Shown here piece by piece: positions 9,005-19,164 of a DNA stretch of 33,536 nucleotides. The stretch comes from Chloroflexota bacterium (GTDB lineage: Bacteria > Chloroflexota > UBA11872 > UBA12225): contig CANFGH010000003.1 in the NCBI GenBank assembly GCA_947446285.1, positions 1-33,536 of the forward strand, read 5' to 3'. Under the pieces are notes generated by a model. That model saw only the letters and a program-made list of their open reading frames with translations, had not been told where the DNA came from and made no database searches. Made by a program: the position numbers and the translations under genes. Within the stretch, counting starts at the first letter, position 1, and every line of letters begins with the position of its first letter.

Positions 9005-12000
9005 ATGCGCACAAGCGTTCAACTACTGGTGACGAACATGCGCCGACACGTCGCACCGGTGGCACTTGCACTCACCATCCTCACCGCCACGCTCCTCTTC
9101 GCCTGGAAGCTTATCTTTACCGGCCTCGTCGTGATCGGGTACGACACGATGGCCTACATGTACCCGTACCGGGCCTTCGCCGCCGAAGCATTGCGCGACG
9201 GTCGCATTCCCCTCTGGAACCCGTGGATCTACTTCGGAGTTCCCTTTCTCTCCAACCTCCAGAGTGCGGTCTTCTATCCCTTGCACCTCCTGTTCCTGGT
9301 GCTTCCCGCACCCTTCGCCATGAACGCATCGGTAGCGTTGCACTTTTTCCTCGCCGCATGGTTCGCCGCCCTTGCCGCCCGGGGAATGGCCGAACTCGAT
9401 TGGTGGAGTGCCGGGGTCGCCGGTTGCATTTTTGGGTTTTCCGGGTTCATCGGCGCCCAAGTCGGGCACCTCAACCAACTCAATGCTGCCGCGTGGCTGC
9501 CACTTGCGTGCCTCACCCTGCACAACGCACTCGCCACCCATTCACTTCGGTGGGCCGTGGCGACCGGAGCCATCCTCGCCATCCAGCTGCTTGCCGGGCA
9601 CGCCCAAGAGAGCTACATGACCGTCGTCGCGATCGGCGCCTACGCGATCTTCAGGATTGGCGTCACTGGGTGGACCCTCGCCATTCCCGGGCGCGCGCCA
9701 GCCCGAGATCCGCTCGGAACCTGGGTCAAGGCAACGCTTGCAGACCGGACCCGGCATGGCACGGATGGCGCGACAACGACCCAAGATGGACAACACGGCG
9801 GCTCCACCGAACAGGTCCGGCGCCGTGTTGCACTCCGGAATGCAGCATGGACAACCGGGCTTCTGGGGTTGGCCGGTGCCATCGCCGCCGGCCTCAGCGC
9901 CCTGCAGACGCTACCGACCACCGAACTGACCGCTGCCTCGATTCGCGCAACCGGTATGCCGTTGGGTGAGGCCGTCGCCTTCTCGCTCCCGCCACGTGAA
10001 CTCTTCGTCGGGCTGCTGCCTACTTTCGGACTGGCCTCGCCCACCAGCAATGAATACATCGGGTGGCTCGGATTCATGGGGTTCATCCTGGCACTCTGCG
10101 GGGTAACCTTCCGCGCCCGCCACCCGGCAATCCTCTTCTTCACACTGCTCGCGCTCGTCTCACTCCTTCTCGCCCTCGGAAATCACACGCCCATCTATTC
10201 GCGCATCTTTGTTTTGCCGGGCATGAACCTTTTCCGCGTGCCCGCACGCTGGCTCTTCCTCACAACCTTTGCCGGATCGATCGTCGCTGGCGCCGGGTTC
10301 TCGTTCCTGAAATCGCCCGGACCTGACCACCACGGCACCCCCGCACCACGGCCGTGGTACCGCCTCATCGCCGCAAGCCGCCTGCTCATTGCGGTTCTCG
10401 TCGCGAGTGGGGCGGCGACCCTGTTGTGGCCAGCCCAACATGTCCGTTCCGAGGAAACCGCACCGCAACTCATCATGGTCTGGGCCACCTTGGGAACTGG
10501 CGCCGTCGTCCTGACATTCGTCGCCCTTGCAACCGCCCCATCACGCGTTGGGGCCATCCTGATCACCGTCGCCACCATCGCCGAACTCTGGGCATCGGCA
10601 ACCAGCCTCGAATACAACAACCCGAACCCACCCGGCGTCTACACCGACAGCCGCCCCGTCATTGATGCCCTTCGTGTCAACCTGCCCCCTGGCCGCATCC
10701 TTGCGGTGGCCCGCACCGGATACCAGCCATACGACGCACCGCTCATCCAGGGCGATCACGGCGCGCTGCTTGGCCTGAGAGGGGTCGGCGCCGGCCTCAT
10801 CAACACCAAGTACAAGGACACCCTCAACCCCAATCTGCCGATGGTCTTCAAGGTTCCCGTCGTGGATGGCTACGACGGTGGCGTGCTTCCGTTCCGACGC
10901 TACGTCGACTTCAAGTCGCTCATCGTTCCATCCGAGCGCAACCAGCCCGATGGCCTCCTGCGCGACCAACTCAGTCGGGACCTGGTTGCACCCCTGCCGT
11001 CCCTGAGCCGCCTGCGCCAATGGGGCGTCACCTACCTCCTGCGCGACACCATCGACGACCGACAGATTGACGGTGTCTACTTCGATGCCGACGCTGCACT
11101 CACCGTGCGCACGGGCACTCCGGTGAACATCCCGGCACCCGTCCTCGCCCTCCCGTCGGTCCTGGCACGCGCCGACCTTCCCCAAGGTTCGGCACCCGCA
11201 TCCCTGACCGCCTCGCTCGTCGGACCGGACGCCCCCGGGCCGCGCATTCGCGACGTGCGGGCGGTCGGCCTGATCGTGTCCAGCGCGACCAACGGCCTCG
11301 GGATCGCGACCATGGTCATCACTGCACGCGACGGCAACGACGCACCACTCTGGACCGGACGCTTCAAGGTTGCACCGGAGGTCAGCGCCACCCTGGCCAG
11401 CGTTGCCTCGGTGACACCGTTGCCAAGCACAAACCCCGCCAAGCCCAGCGAGCACGTCGTCCGCCTTCCCGTGTCGGTTGACCGAAACGACGCCATCGCA
11501 TCATTTACGTGCACCCTCGAGCCACTCGATACCGACACCGAATCGTCAAGTGTTCACGCATTCACCGTCATCGGTGACGGCCAGTCGTGGCCGACAAGCC
11601 TCATCCACGGCGGTGGCCTGCAGCTCGTCCACCGGTCAGATGTCAAGGTCTATCGTCTCCTTGAGCCTCCGCCAAGGGTCCGCCTTTCAACGAGGACAGT
11701 CACCCGGTCATCCGCCGCTGAGGCCCTCACCTACCTGCGCGATGCGCCAGAAGGCGATGACACCGTCGTGCTCGAGACGGCACCGGTGAGCGATCCCAAT
11801 GAACCGGCCTGGCGAACCCGTCTCCGACCGTGGCGGGACGCAGTATGGCGCTTCCTTGGACGCAACGCCTATGCCGGCTACCTTTCTCCAACCGAGCAGG
11901 AAAGCCTTCCCGACTCTATTCAGCCTGGTCCGCGCGAAGCGTCCATAAATCAGATGGCGCGGGCCGAGCGTAGCGAATTTGAATCAGGTGGGGCGGGGTG

Positions 12001-12613
12001 GGGCGAAGCGAACCTCCTGCCGGCAACTGCCGTGGTAATAGAGGCCGAAGCCGCCGAGTATCTTCGCATCCGCGTCGACACATCCGTTCCGGCAATCATG
12101 ATGGTTCGGGATACCTTCTTCGCCGGATGGACCGCTGCCATCGACGGACGTGACGCCCCGGTCTGGCGTGGCGACCTCCTCTTCCGTGCCATCCCGGTCC
12201 CTGCCGGACAACACGTCGTCGAAATGCGTTTCCGTCAAGCCAGCGCCGACGCCGGGTTCACCATTTCAGTCGTCACCGCACTCCTGGCAGTGGTGCTCAT
12301 GGTGATCCCGTGGACGGCCACGTCGCGCCGACAGTGGCCTCCTTCACGTCCCTCGTCTGGTCCACGGGAATCCATGGCCACCATGACCGTGCCAAACGAC
12401 CGGAACCCCGGGACCGTGGATCCCGATGCACTACCCCGGGACCGCCCACTACGCGGAGACGTCGCAACCACGCGCATCCTCGATGACGACACACGCCAGA
12501 CCGCACTCTTCATTGCCTCGACCGACGATCCGGAAGTCGCACGCGAGATACCCAGTCGGGGCAGCGTCTTTCCACCATCTCCGCCACCACGCCCGGGCGG
12601 TGACGTGACATGA
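9005..12613 (+). CDS. YfhO family large membrane protein
   Basis: MRTSVQLLVTNMRRHVAPVALALTILTATLLFAWKLIFTG..., YPYRAFAAEALRDGRIPLWNPWIYFGVPFLSNLQSAVFYPLHLLF, multiple TM segments, C-terminal FFAGWTAAIDG..VEMRFRQ as in YfhO. Confidence 0.87.
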   Translation: MRTSVQLLVTNMRRHVAPVALALTILTATLLFAWKLIFTGLVVIGYDTMAYMYPYRAFAAEALRDGRIPLWNPWIYFGVPFLSNLQSAVFYPLHLLFLVLPAPFAMNASVALHFFLAAWFAALAARGMAELDWWSAGVAGCIFGFSGFIGAQVGHLNQLNAAAWLPLACLTLHNALATHSLRWAVATGAILAIQLLAGHAQESYMTVVAIGAYAIFRIGVTGWTLAIPGRAPARDPLGTWVKATLADRTRHGTDGATTTQDGQHGGSTEQVRRRVALRNAAWTTGLLGLAGAIAAGLSALQTLPTTELTAASIRATGMPLGEAVAFSLPPRELFVGLLPTFGLASPTSNEYIGWLGFMGFILALCGVTFRARHPAILFFTLLALVSLLLALGNHTPIYSRIFVLPGMNLFRVPARWLFLTTFAGSIVAGAGFSFLKSPGPDHHGTPAPRPWYRLIAASRLLIAVLVASGAATLLWPAQHVRSEETAPQLIMVWATLGTGAVVLTFVALATAPSRVGAILITVATIAELWASATSLEYNNPNPPGVYTDSRPVIDALRVNLPPGRILAVARTGYQPYDAPLIQGDHGALLGLRGVGAGLINTKYKDTLNPNLPMVFKVPVVDGYDGGVLPFRRYVDFKSLIVPSERNQPDGLLRDQLSRDLVAPLPSLSRLRQWGVTYLLRDTIDDRQIDGVYFDADAALTVRTGTPVNIPAPVLALPSVLARADLPQGSAPASLTASLVGPDAPGPRIRDVRAVGLIVSSATNGLGIATMVITARDGNDAPLWTGRFKVAPEVSATLASVASVTPLPSTNPAKPSEHVVRLPVSVDRNDAIASFTCTLEPLDTDTESSSVHAFTVIGDGQSWPTSLIHGGGLQLVHRSDVKVYRLLEPPPRVRLSTRTVTRSSAAEALTYLRDAPEGDDTVVLETAPVSDPNEPAWRTRLRPWRDAVWRFLGRNAYAGYLSPTEQESLPDSIQPGPREASINQMARAERSEFESGGAGWGEANLLPATAVVIEAEAAEYLRIRVDTSVPAIMMVRDTFFAGWTAAIDGRDAPVWRGDLLFRAIPVPAGQHVVEMRFRQASADAGFTISVVTALLAVVLMVIPWTATSRRQWPPSRPSSGPRESMATMTVPNDRNPGTVDPDALPRDRPLRGDVATTRILDDDTRQTALFIASTDDPEVAREIPSRGSVFPPSPPPRPGGDVT

Positions 12614-13896
12614 CCCCCACCATGCCACGTCTGCGCGTCACGTTGGTCGCGCCGTTCGCCCGGCAACCCAAGGCGACGACCAGCGCCCGCACCATCCCGC
12701 TTGCGCGCGCCCTCGCGTCGCGTGGGCACACCGTCACCGTGATCATTCCCCCCTACGACAATCCCGCCGAGGGTGGGCGAGACGAAGTCATCGACGGCGT
12801 CCGCATCCAGTCGATGCGCGTTCCCAGGCGCGTCGCCGAGGCAAGTCCGCTCCAGGCGCTTGCCCAGCCGATACTGGCACTGCAAACCGCCCGCGCCACC
12901 ATCGCAACGCGCCCCGACGTCGTCCATCTGTTCAAGCCAAAGGCAGTCACTGGCCTCACCCATCTCGAGTTGCGACGCCGTCATCTTGTTCACGGCCTCC
13001 CACGCCCACCGGCAATCGTGGTCGATACCGACGACTGGGAAGGCGACGGTGGGTGGAACGACTACGAAGCCTATCCGTGGTGGCAGCGACAAATCGTCAA
13101 TGCGCAAGAACGATGGGGGATCGCGAATGCTGACGCCGTCACCGTCGCCAGCCAAACCCTCCAGGCACAGGCATGGGGTTACGGCCAACCGCCCGCCCGC
13201 GTCGAATACCTCCCAAACGGACTTGACGACCGCGACTACCCCAACTGGTGGACAGCTAGCGCGCCCGGCGATTCCGGGAAGCCAAGCAGCGAGCAGGTCC
13301 GGGCACGCCTCGGCATCGGGCCGGGGCCAATCATCCTGCTCTACACGCGCTTCTTCGAGTTCGCACCCCTACGCGCCCTCGAAACCTTCATCGGCATCCG
13401 GAAAGCCGTTCCCAACGCCATGCTCCTCGTCGTCGGCGCCGGCAAGTTCAACCAGGAACGGGACCTCGAAACCGAAGCACGATTGCGGGGATTGACCGGT
13501 GCGGTGCACCTGGCGGGATGGCAACGGCCTGACGCACTGCCGGAGATCCTGTCTCTTGCAGACGTCGCCATTGCCCTCGCCGACGACAACCTCGCCAACC
13601 GTGCCAAGTGTTCGGTCAAGCTGCTGCAACTCTTGCGACTCGGTATCCCGGTGATCGCCGACGCAACTGGCGAGCAATCGAACTACATCGTCCCGAATGT
13701 CTCCGGGATCCTCGTTGCCCCGGGAAACACCGAGGCTATGGCGTCAGCCGCGATCACATGTCTCACCGATCCCGGCCTCCGTCAGGCAATCAGTGCCCAT
13801 GCCCGCACGCGCGCCAAAGATCACTTTGGTTGGGACATGCTCGCGCCAGCCGCCGAACGGGCATACCTCGCCGGTCTTGCCCGCCGCGACCGCTGA
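12610..13896 (+). CDS. glycosyltransferase family 4 (GT-B)
   Basis: Overlaps previous stop by ATGA; RVTLVAPFARQPKATTSARTIPLARALASRGHTVTVI..., ILLYTRFFEF, SVKLLQLLRLGIPVIADATGEQSNYI. Confidence 0.83.
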   Translation: MTPTMPRLRVTLVAPFARQPKATTSARTIPLARALASRGHTVTVIIPPYDNPAEGGRDEVIDGVRIQSMRVPRRVAEASPLQALAQPILALQTARATIATRPDVVHLFKPKAVTGLTHLELRRRHLVHGLPRPPAIVVDTDDWEGDGGWNDYEAYPWWQRQIVNAQERWGIANADAVTVASQTLQAQAWGYGQPPARVEYLPNGLDDRDYPNWWTASAPGDSGKPSSEQVRARLGIGPGPIILLYTRFFEFAPLRALETFIGIRKAVPNAMLLVVGAGKFNQERDLETEARLRGLTGAVHLAGWQRPDALPEILSLADVAIALADDNLANRAKCSVKLLQLLRLGIPVIADATGEQSNYIVPNVSGILVAPGNTEAMASAAITCLTDPGLRQAISAHARTRAKDHFGWDMLAPAAERAYLAGLARRDR

Positions 13897-14034
13897 CCTC
13901 ACGGGTCACGCTGGGGACGCCCTCACCAAGACGGAATAGAAGCGAAGCGCATCCGATCAAGTGGGACGACTGGGAGGGGTGGTCGCAGGGGATACGTGTC
14001 CGCACCCGCAAGCCCATTCGGGAGGGCAACAGAC

Positions 14035-16422
14035 CTACCCGCGAACGGCGTCGATCGCGTCGAGGATCGCCTCACCCGTCGCCGGCAGGGCCAACCCCAC
14101 CCGTTCCGGATGCGAGCCACGGGGCGCGAAGGAAGCGACCGCGTCCCGGATTGCCTCGCGCACGCACAAGCCAAGCATGAGCGGAGGCTCGCCAACCGCC
14201 TTGCTTCCGTAGATCACACCGGGTTGCGCCGCCCGCGGGAGCAGTGTCACGCGCCAGTCTCCGGGCACATCGGTGGATGCGGGGATCTTGTAAGTGCTTG
14301 GGGCATGCGTCAGGAGGCGGCCATCGATACCCCACACCACCTCCTCCATCGTGACCCACCCCATCCCCTGGATGAAGCCTCCCTCAACCTGCCCGGTGTC
14401 AACCAATGGGTTCAAGCTTGACCCCACATCGTGGAGGATGTCCACCCGCAGGACACGCATCTGACCGGTAAACCCATCCACCTCGACTTCCGCAATCGCC
14501 GCGCCACAGGCGTAGTAGTGGAATGGCTTCCCACGTCCCGATGCCTTGTCGAACCAGATACCCGGTGTCCGGTAATACCCGGTGGACGACAGCCCGACAC
14601 GCGCCAAATAGGCCGCCCGCACGACACTTGCAAAGGCGACGCGCTGATCCGGTCTCGACCGCACCGAGACCTGCCCATCACCGAAATCGACATCGTCGGC
14701 ATGGACGGCCGGGGCGCCATGCGCCGTGAGGAGTTGGGCTGCAACCGGAGCCAGACGCCCCCGCAACGTCAGACAGGCATCACGAACCGCACCACCATTC
14801 AGGTCCGACCCGGATGATGCCGCTGTCGCCGACGTATTCGGCACCTTGTCCGTGCGCGTTGGCATCATCCTGATTGACGCGAGCGGCACACCCAGAACCT
14901 CGGCCGCCACCTGCGCCATCTTGACCTGCAGGCCCTGTCCCATCTCTGTGCCGCCATGATTGACTTGCACACTTCCATCACTGTAGATCAGCACGAGTGC
15001 ACCCGCTTGGTTCAAGAACGTGGTGGTGAACGAGATGCCAAACTTGACTGGCGTAACCGCGATGCCCCGACGCATTCCACCACCGAGGTCATTCGCCGCC
15101 CTGATTGCCTCGCGTCGCGAAACGAACTCCCCAGAATCCTGTACACCCTCCCAGATGATCGCGAGCCGGTTGTCACCAATCTCCTGCCCATAGTGGGTCG
15201 TATTGGTCTCACCCGATCCGCGATATAAGTTGCGTGTCCTGACGTCATGGGGGTCCATGCCGATCGCCCGCGCCGCGCAATCGATGATCTCCTCAGCGAC
15301 CGCCACCCCCTGAGGCCCACCGAACCCCCGGAATGCGGTCTGCGACGTCTTGTGAGTCTTCAGGACTTGCCCGCGGACGCGCATCACCGGGAAGAAGTAG
15401 CCATTGTCGGCATGGAACATTGCCCGGCCAAGCACCGCATCGGACAGGTCAAGCGACCAACCGCCGTCGGCATACAGCTCCAGGTCAAGTCCGCAAAGGT
15501 CACCCGACCGACTGACCACCACCCGGTAACGCGCTAGGAAGGGATGGCGCTTGCCGGTGAGGATCATGTGACGGTCCCGGTCCAGGCGCACTTTCACTGC
15601 GCGTCCGGTCTTCCACGCCCCGATCGCCGCCACGGCCGCCCAGGCATTGGCCTGCGTCTCCTTGCCTCCGAACCCGCCGCCCATCCGGACGCACTGCACA
15701 ACCACATCATTGAGCGACAGCCCAAGGGCGTGCGCGACAATGGCCTGCGTCTCCGACGGATGCTGTGTCGAACTGTGGACCATCATCCGGCCGTCCTCAT
15801 CTGCAAGGGCAACCGAGACGTGGGTCTCCAGCGGGAAGTGGTCCTGCGCACCCATCCGGAACTCACCGCTCACGATGGCGTGACCCGCCTCACCCGCCCC
15901 CACCAACTCCACATCCACATCCCCACGTCGGATCCACTGTGGATCGGTGTGGACACTGCCCAATCTGATTGCATCGGCGGGATCAAGGATTGCGTCGAGT
16001 TTCTCGTAGGTCACTACCACCCGGCCAGCGCCCTGTCGCGCCGCCTCAACCGACGTGCCAAGCACCCATGCGATGGCCTGCCCGTGATACGTCGCAACAT
16101 CCCCAGCGCCGAGGAAGAGTGGTTCGTCGTGCCGCAACGGTCCCGAATTGTTCTCGCCAGGCACATCCTCACGGGTCAGGATCGTGACCACCCCGGGGAT
16201 GGTGGTTGCCTCGGAAACAGCAATCGCCACTACCCGTGCGTGCGCGTGCGGCGACGTGACCGGCCACCCGTGCAATGCACCCGGAGGGAGTGGCAGGTCA
16301 TCGGTATACCGGGCCTGTCCGGTGACATGTAGCCGGGCGCTCTCATGCGGGGTCGGCCGTCCGACCACCCGGGTCATCGTGTCCGGCATCTCACCGATCG
16401 CTTCCAGTTGCCGTCTCGGCAA
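14035..16422 (-). CDS. xanthine dehydrogenase, molybdopterin-binding subunit
   Basis: MTRVVGRPTPHESARLHVTGQARYTDDLPLPPGALHGW; VRMGGGFGGKETQANAWAA; C-terminal YGSKAVGEPPLMLGLCVREAIRDAV (catalytic Glu motif characteristic of XDH). Confidence 0.93.
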   Translation of the reverse strand: MPRRQLEAIGEMPDTMTRVVGRPTPHESARLHVTGQARYTDDLPLPPGALHGWPVTSPHAHARVVAIAVSEATTIPGVVTILTREDVPGENNSGPLRHDEPLFLGAGDVATYHGQAIAWVLGTSVEAARQGAGRVVVTYEKLDAILDPADAIRLGSVHTDPQWIRRGDVDVELVGAGEAGHAIVSGEFRMGAQDHFPLETHVSVALADEDGRMMVHSSTQHPSETQAIVAHALGLSLNDVVVQCVRMGGGFGGKETQANAWAAVAAIGAWKTGRAVKVRLDRDRHMILTGKRHPFLARYRVVVSRSGDLCGLDLELYADGGWSLDLSDAVLGRAMFHADNGYFFPVMRVRGQVLKTHKTSQTAFRGFGGPQGVAVAEEIIDCAARAIGMDPHDVRTRNLYRGSGETNTTHYGQEIGDNRLAIIWEGVQDSGEFVSRREAIRAANDLGGGMRRGIAVTPVKFGISFTTTFLNQAGALVLIYSDGSVQVNHGGTEMGQGLQVKMAQVAAEVLGVPLASIRMMPTRTDKVPNTSATAASSGSDLNGGAVRDACLTLRGRLAPVAAQLLTAHGAPAVHADDVDFGDGQVSVRSRPDQRVAFASVVRAAYLARVGLSSTGYYRTPGIWFDKASGRGKPFHYYACGAAIAEVEVDGFTGQMRVLRVDILHDVGSSLNPLVDTGQVEGGFIQGMGWVTMEEVVWGIDGRLLTHAPSTYKIPASTDVPGDWRVTLLPRAAQPGVIYGSKAVGEPPLMLGLCVREAIRDAVASFAPRGSHPERVGLALPATGEAILDAIDAVRG

Positions 16423-17890
16423 GGCATGCGTCGAACAAGCCGGTGATCAGGCGTTGCCGGTAAGACGCCGATCCCCGGTGATCCGAGAGCGGCGCAAACG
16501 CGGATCCCAATCGGGCACGGGCATCCGCGACATGACTATCACCATTGCGCCATACCGCACCGATCAGCGCGTCCTCCGCACCAATCGCACGCAACGGGGT
16601 TGCCGCAACGCCTCCGTACGCGAAGCGCGCCGAGACCACCCTCTCATTGCCATCGAGAACCACCATGAACGCCGCCGCGACAGTCGAGATATCCACCCGG
16701 TTCCGGCGGGCAACCTTGCGCACAAACGCGACACGTCGCCCACCGCGAGGCACCACGTCGTCGTCAACCCGCAGCGCAATCAGGAGTTCGTCTGCGCCAA
16801 CCGCCGTCTGTCGATAGCCCGTGAAGAAATCCGACACTCGGACCTCACGGATCCCCGATCTTCCACCGATCAATGCAACCGCGCCATGTGCGAGCCAGAC
16901 CGGAGACATGTCGCCGATCGGCGACGCCGTCATCAGGTTGCCGCCGACTGTCGCGCGGTTCCTGATCTGGCGCGATGCGAACCATGGCAGCATGTGCCCG
17001 GCCAACGGCGCCCCGCCATCGCGCAAAAAATCTTCCAGGGCAGTCATGGTCACCCCGGCGCCAATCGTGATGCTCCCCTCGGCACGCGAGCAGTTTGAGA
17101 AGATCGGGTCGCGGATGGCATCCAGTGATAGGATGCCCTGATACCTTCGAAACCCGCGCGTGATTTCAACCCCCACGTCGGTGGCACCGGCAATCACGCG
17201 CAGTCCGGGTTCACTGGCACGGCGGGCAATCGATTCGGCAAGCGTGGACGGTCGATACGCCACGACCGCCGAACCCAGTCCGGCCGTCACCGCACCAACA
17301 ACGGGATCTTGCAGGCACCTTGCGAAGCGGTCCGTGCCCTCCGAACGATCGACTGACCCGGCGCCAGACGTCAGTGTCGCGACCGCGCGCAATGCGCGAT
17401 ATCCTGTGCATCGACACAGGTTCCCTGCGAGAACCTCGCCACCCGGGTCGGGAGACTGTGCGTCCGCCACCAATGGCGAGTAATACGACGCAAACATCGT
17501 CATCACGAAGCCGGGCGTACAAAAACCGCACTGGGAGCCGCCGGTGCTAGCGATTGCCTCCTGGACCGGGTGGAGTTCAGTTTCCGCCCTGACTGCCCCA
17601 TGTCCAGTGTCAACGACGCCTTCGACCGTCCAGACTTCCGCTCCCGGCAACTGCGCTGCCAGTGCCAAGCAGCCATTGATTGCCCGATAGGCGGAAGGGA
17701 GGGCCGAACCTTGGACCGGGTGAGTGGTCTCCCGGACAACGACCGTGCACGCACCGCAGTCACCCTCGGCACACCCCTCCTTGGTGCCGGTCAGTCCGCG
17801 TTCACGGACAAGGTCGAGCAGGGTGACGTGCGGATCGGTTCCCTCAAGTTCAACGCGAACGCCATTGAGCAGGAAAGAAGCCGAGGTCAC
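16391..17890 (-). CDS. xanthine dehydrogenase, fused 2Fe-2S and FAD subunit
   Basis: GTG start at 17890; KEGCAEGDCGACTVVV, GGSQCGFCTPGFVMTMF, NLCRCTGYRAL (two 2Fe-2S sites), IAGATDVGVEITRGFRRYQGILSLDAI and ATVGGNLMTASPIGDMSP (FAD domain). Confidence 0.93.
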   Translation of the reverse strand: MTSASFLLNGVRVELEGTDPHVTLLDLVRERGLTGTKEGCAEGDCGACTVVVRETTHPVQGSALPSAYRAINGCLALAAQLPGAEVWTVEGVVDTGHGAVRAETELHPVQEAIASTGGSQCGFCTPGFVMTMFASYYSPLVADAQSPDPGGEVLAGNLCRCTGYRALRAVATLTSGAGSVDRSEGTDRFARCLQDPVVGAVTAGLGSAVVAYRPSTLAESIARRASEPGLRVIAGATDVGVEITRGFRRYQGILSLDAIRDPIFSNCSRAEGSITIGAGVTMTALEDFLRDGGAPLAGHMLPWFASRQIRNRATVGGNLMTASPIGDMSPVWLAHGAVALIGGRSGIREVRVSDFFTGYRQTAVGADELLIALRVDDDVVPRGGRRVAFVRKVARRNRVDISTVAAAFMVVLDGNERVVSARFAYGGVAATPLRAIGAEDALIGAVWRNGDSHVADARARLGSAFAPLSDHRGSASYRQRLITGLFDACLAETATGSDR

Positions 17891-17984
17891 CCCACACCTT
17901 CCGAACACTTTGGTCCAATACGACGACGTTCCGGTCGACGATTGCGCGCCGCACCGCCCGCACCGCCCGCACCGCTGGAAACGA

Positions 17985-19016
17985 TTACTCGCCCGCCTCG
18001 TCCGGTTCGGATTCGAGCCACGCGTCAATCCCATTCAGGATGCGCTGCTTCACATGTTCCGACGCACCGGACGCCCGCGCGCTCACCCGTGCAAACTCGG
18101 CCAACTGTCCGTCGGTCAAGTTGAAGGCATCACGCACCAGACGGTATTCATCGCAGATCAGGGCGCCGAAGAACAGCTGGTCATCGGTGTTCAGCGTGAT
18201 CGGCACGCCAGCATCCATCAGCTTTGGCAACTGATGCAACTCGATGTCCTGGGCAACACCCAAGAGCAGGTTCGATGTTGGGGCAACGTCACACGTGATC
18301 TGATGCTCGTGCAAGTAAGCCAAGAGGAACGGATCCTCGACCGCTCGCACTCCGTGCGCGATGCGGTGCGGGAATGTCGACTTGATTGCAGCCCACACAC
18401 TCTCCGGTCCCATTGCCTCGCCAGCATGCGGAACGACCAGCAAACCCGCTTCGCGTGCAATGTGACACGCTGGTGCAAAGGGTTCCGGCGGGATCCGTTC
18501 GTCACCCGCAATCCCGAACGCAACGATCCCGTTGTCCTTGTTTCTCGCAGCGAACCGCGCCGCCTCAACCGTACCTTCGACCCCGAAACCACGATTGATG
18601 CCCATCATCAACCCCACCTCGGTGCCCGTTGCGCGGGTCCCCTCAGCAAACCCTTCCTGCATGATCGCCCACGCACCATCAGTGTCGTAATCCTTCAGGC
18701 GGATCTGGGCACCACGAAACGGATGTTGGTTGCCAAGATATTGCGGAACCCCCATGGGTTCCGTGTACCAAACACCTTGGGCAGCTTCATCCTCAACCAG
18801 TTCCCGGCAGATACGCTTCAGGGATTCAGGGCGCTTGATAACAGCCGCCGCCTTGGCATAGACCTGCACGAATTCAGGAAGGTTGCTGAACGTCTGGTTC
18901 GCCTCAGGCATGCCCTCGAGTTCGGCAAGTTCCTTGATGGTGGACGGCCTTGCGCTTCCCTCCAGATGGAGGTGCAAATGTGCCTTTGGCAGTCGGACGA
19001 TTGATCGTCGCTTCAT
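17985..19016 (-). CDS. adenosine deaminase family protein
   Basis: MKRRSIVRLPKAHLHLHLEGS, VVPHAGEAMGPESVW, RIAHGVRA, APTSNLLLG, ITLNTDDQLFFG. Confidence 0.85.
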   Translation of the reverse strand: MKRRSIVRLPKAHLHLHLEGSARPSTIKELAELEGMPEANQTFSNLPEFVQVYAKAAAVIKRPESLKRICRELVEDEAAQGVWYTEPMGVPQYLGNQHPFRGAQIRLKDYDTDGAWAIMQEGFAEGTRATGTEVGLMMGINRGFGVEGTVEAARFAARNKDNGIVAFGIAGDERIPPEPFAPACHIAREAGLLVVPHAGEAMGPESVWAAIKSTFPHRIAHGVRAVEDPFLLAYLHEHQITCDVAPTSNLLLGVAQDIELHQLPKLMDAGVPITLNTDDQLFFGALICDEYRLVRDAFNLTDGQLAEFARVSARASGASEHVKQRILNGIDAWLESEPDEAGE

Positions 19017-19164
19017 GTCTTCGTCACTCCTGAGGGCCACGATGCCGTCTACGCTACCTTTACGGTCAAGTGTACGGTTCGAGACCCTGTATGGGCACCA
19101 TCTCAATCTGGCTTCAAACGGACAACCCTGTACTGGTGCCAATAATCAGGCTCGAGAGCAACCG

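Noticed and set aside
10541-11455. 304-aa minus-strand ORF inside YfhO gene
   Set aside because: Shadow ORF typical of high-GC sequence
12235-13188. 317-aa minus-strand ORF over YfhO/GT4 junction
   Set aside because: Antisense to two well supported plus-strand genes with ATGA overlap; low-plausibility protein
15544-16332. 262-aa plus-strand ORF antisense to the XDH Mo subunit
   Set aside because: Fully shadowed by the XDH gene; His/Arg/Pro-rich frame artefact
17949-17975. GCACCGCCC x3 tandem repeat between ada and xdh as CRISPR-like or regulatory array
   Set aside because: Only three imperfect 9-bp units without spacers; simple GC-rich repeat
17724-19004. 426-aa plus-strand ORF antisense to ada and xdh
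   Set aside because: Lies over two confidently identified minus-strand enzymes; composition is reverse-frame of GC-rich coding DNA with no recognisable domain
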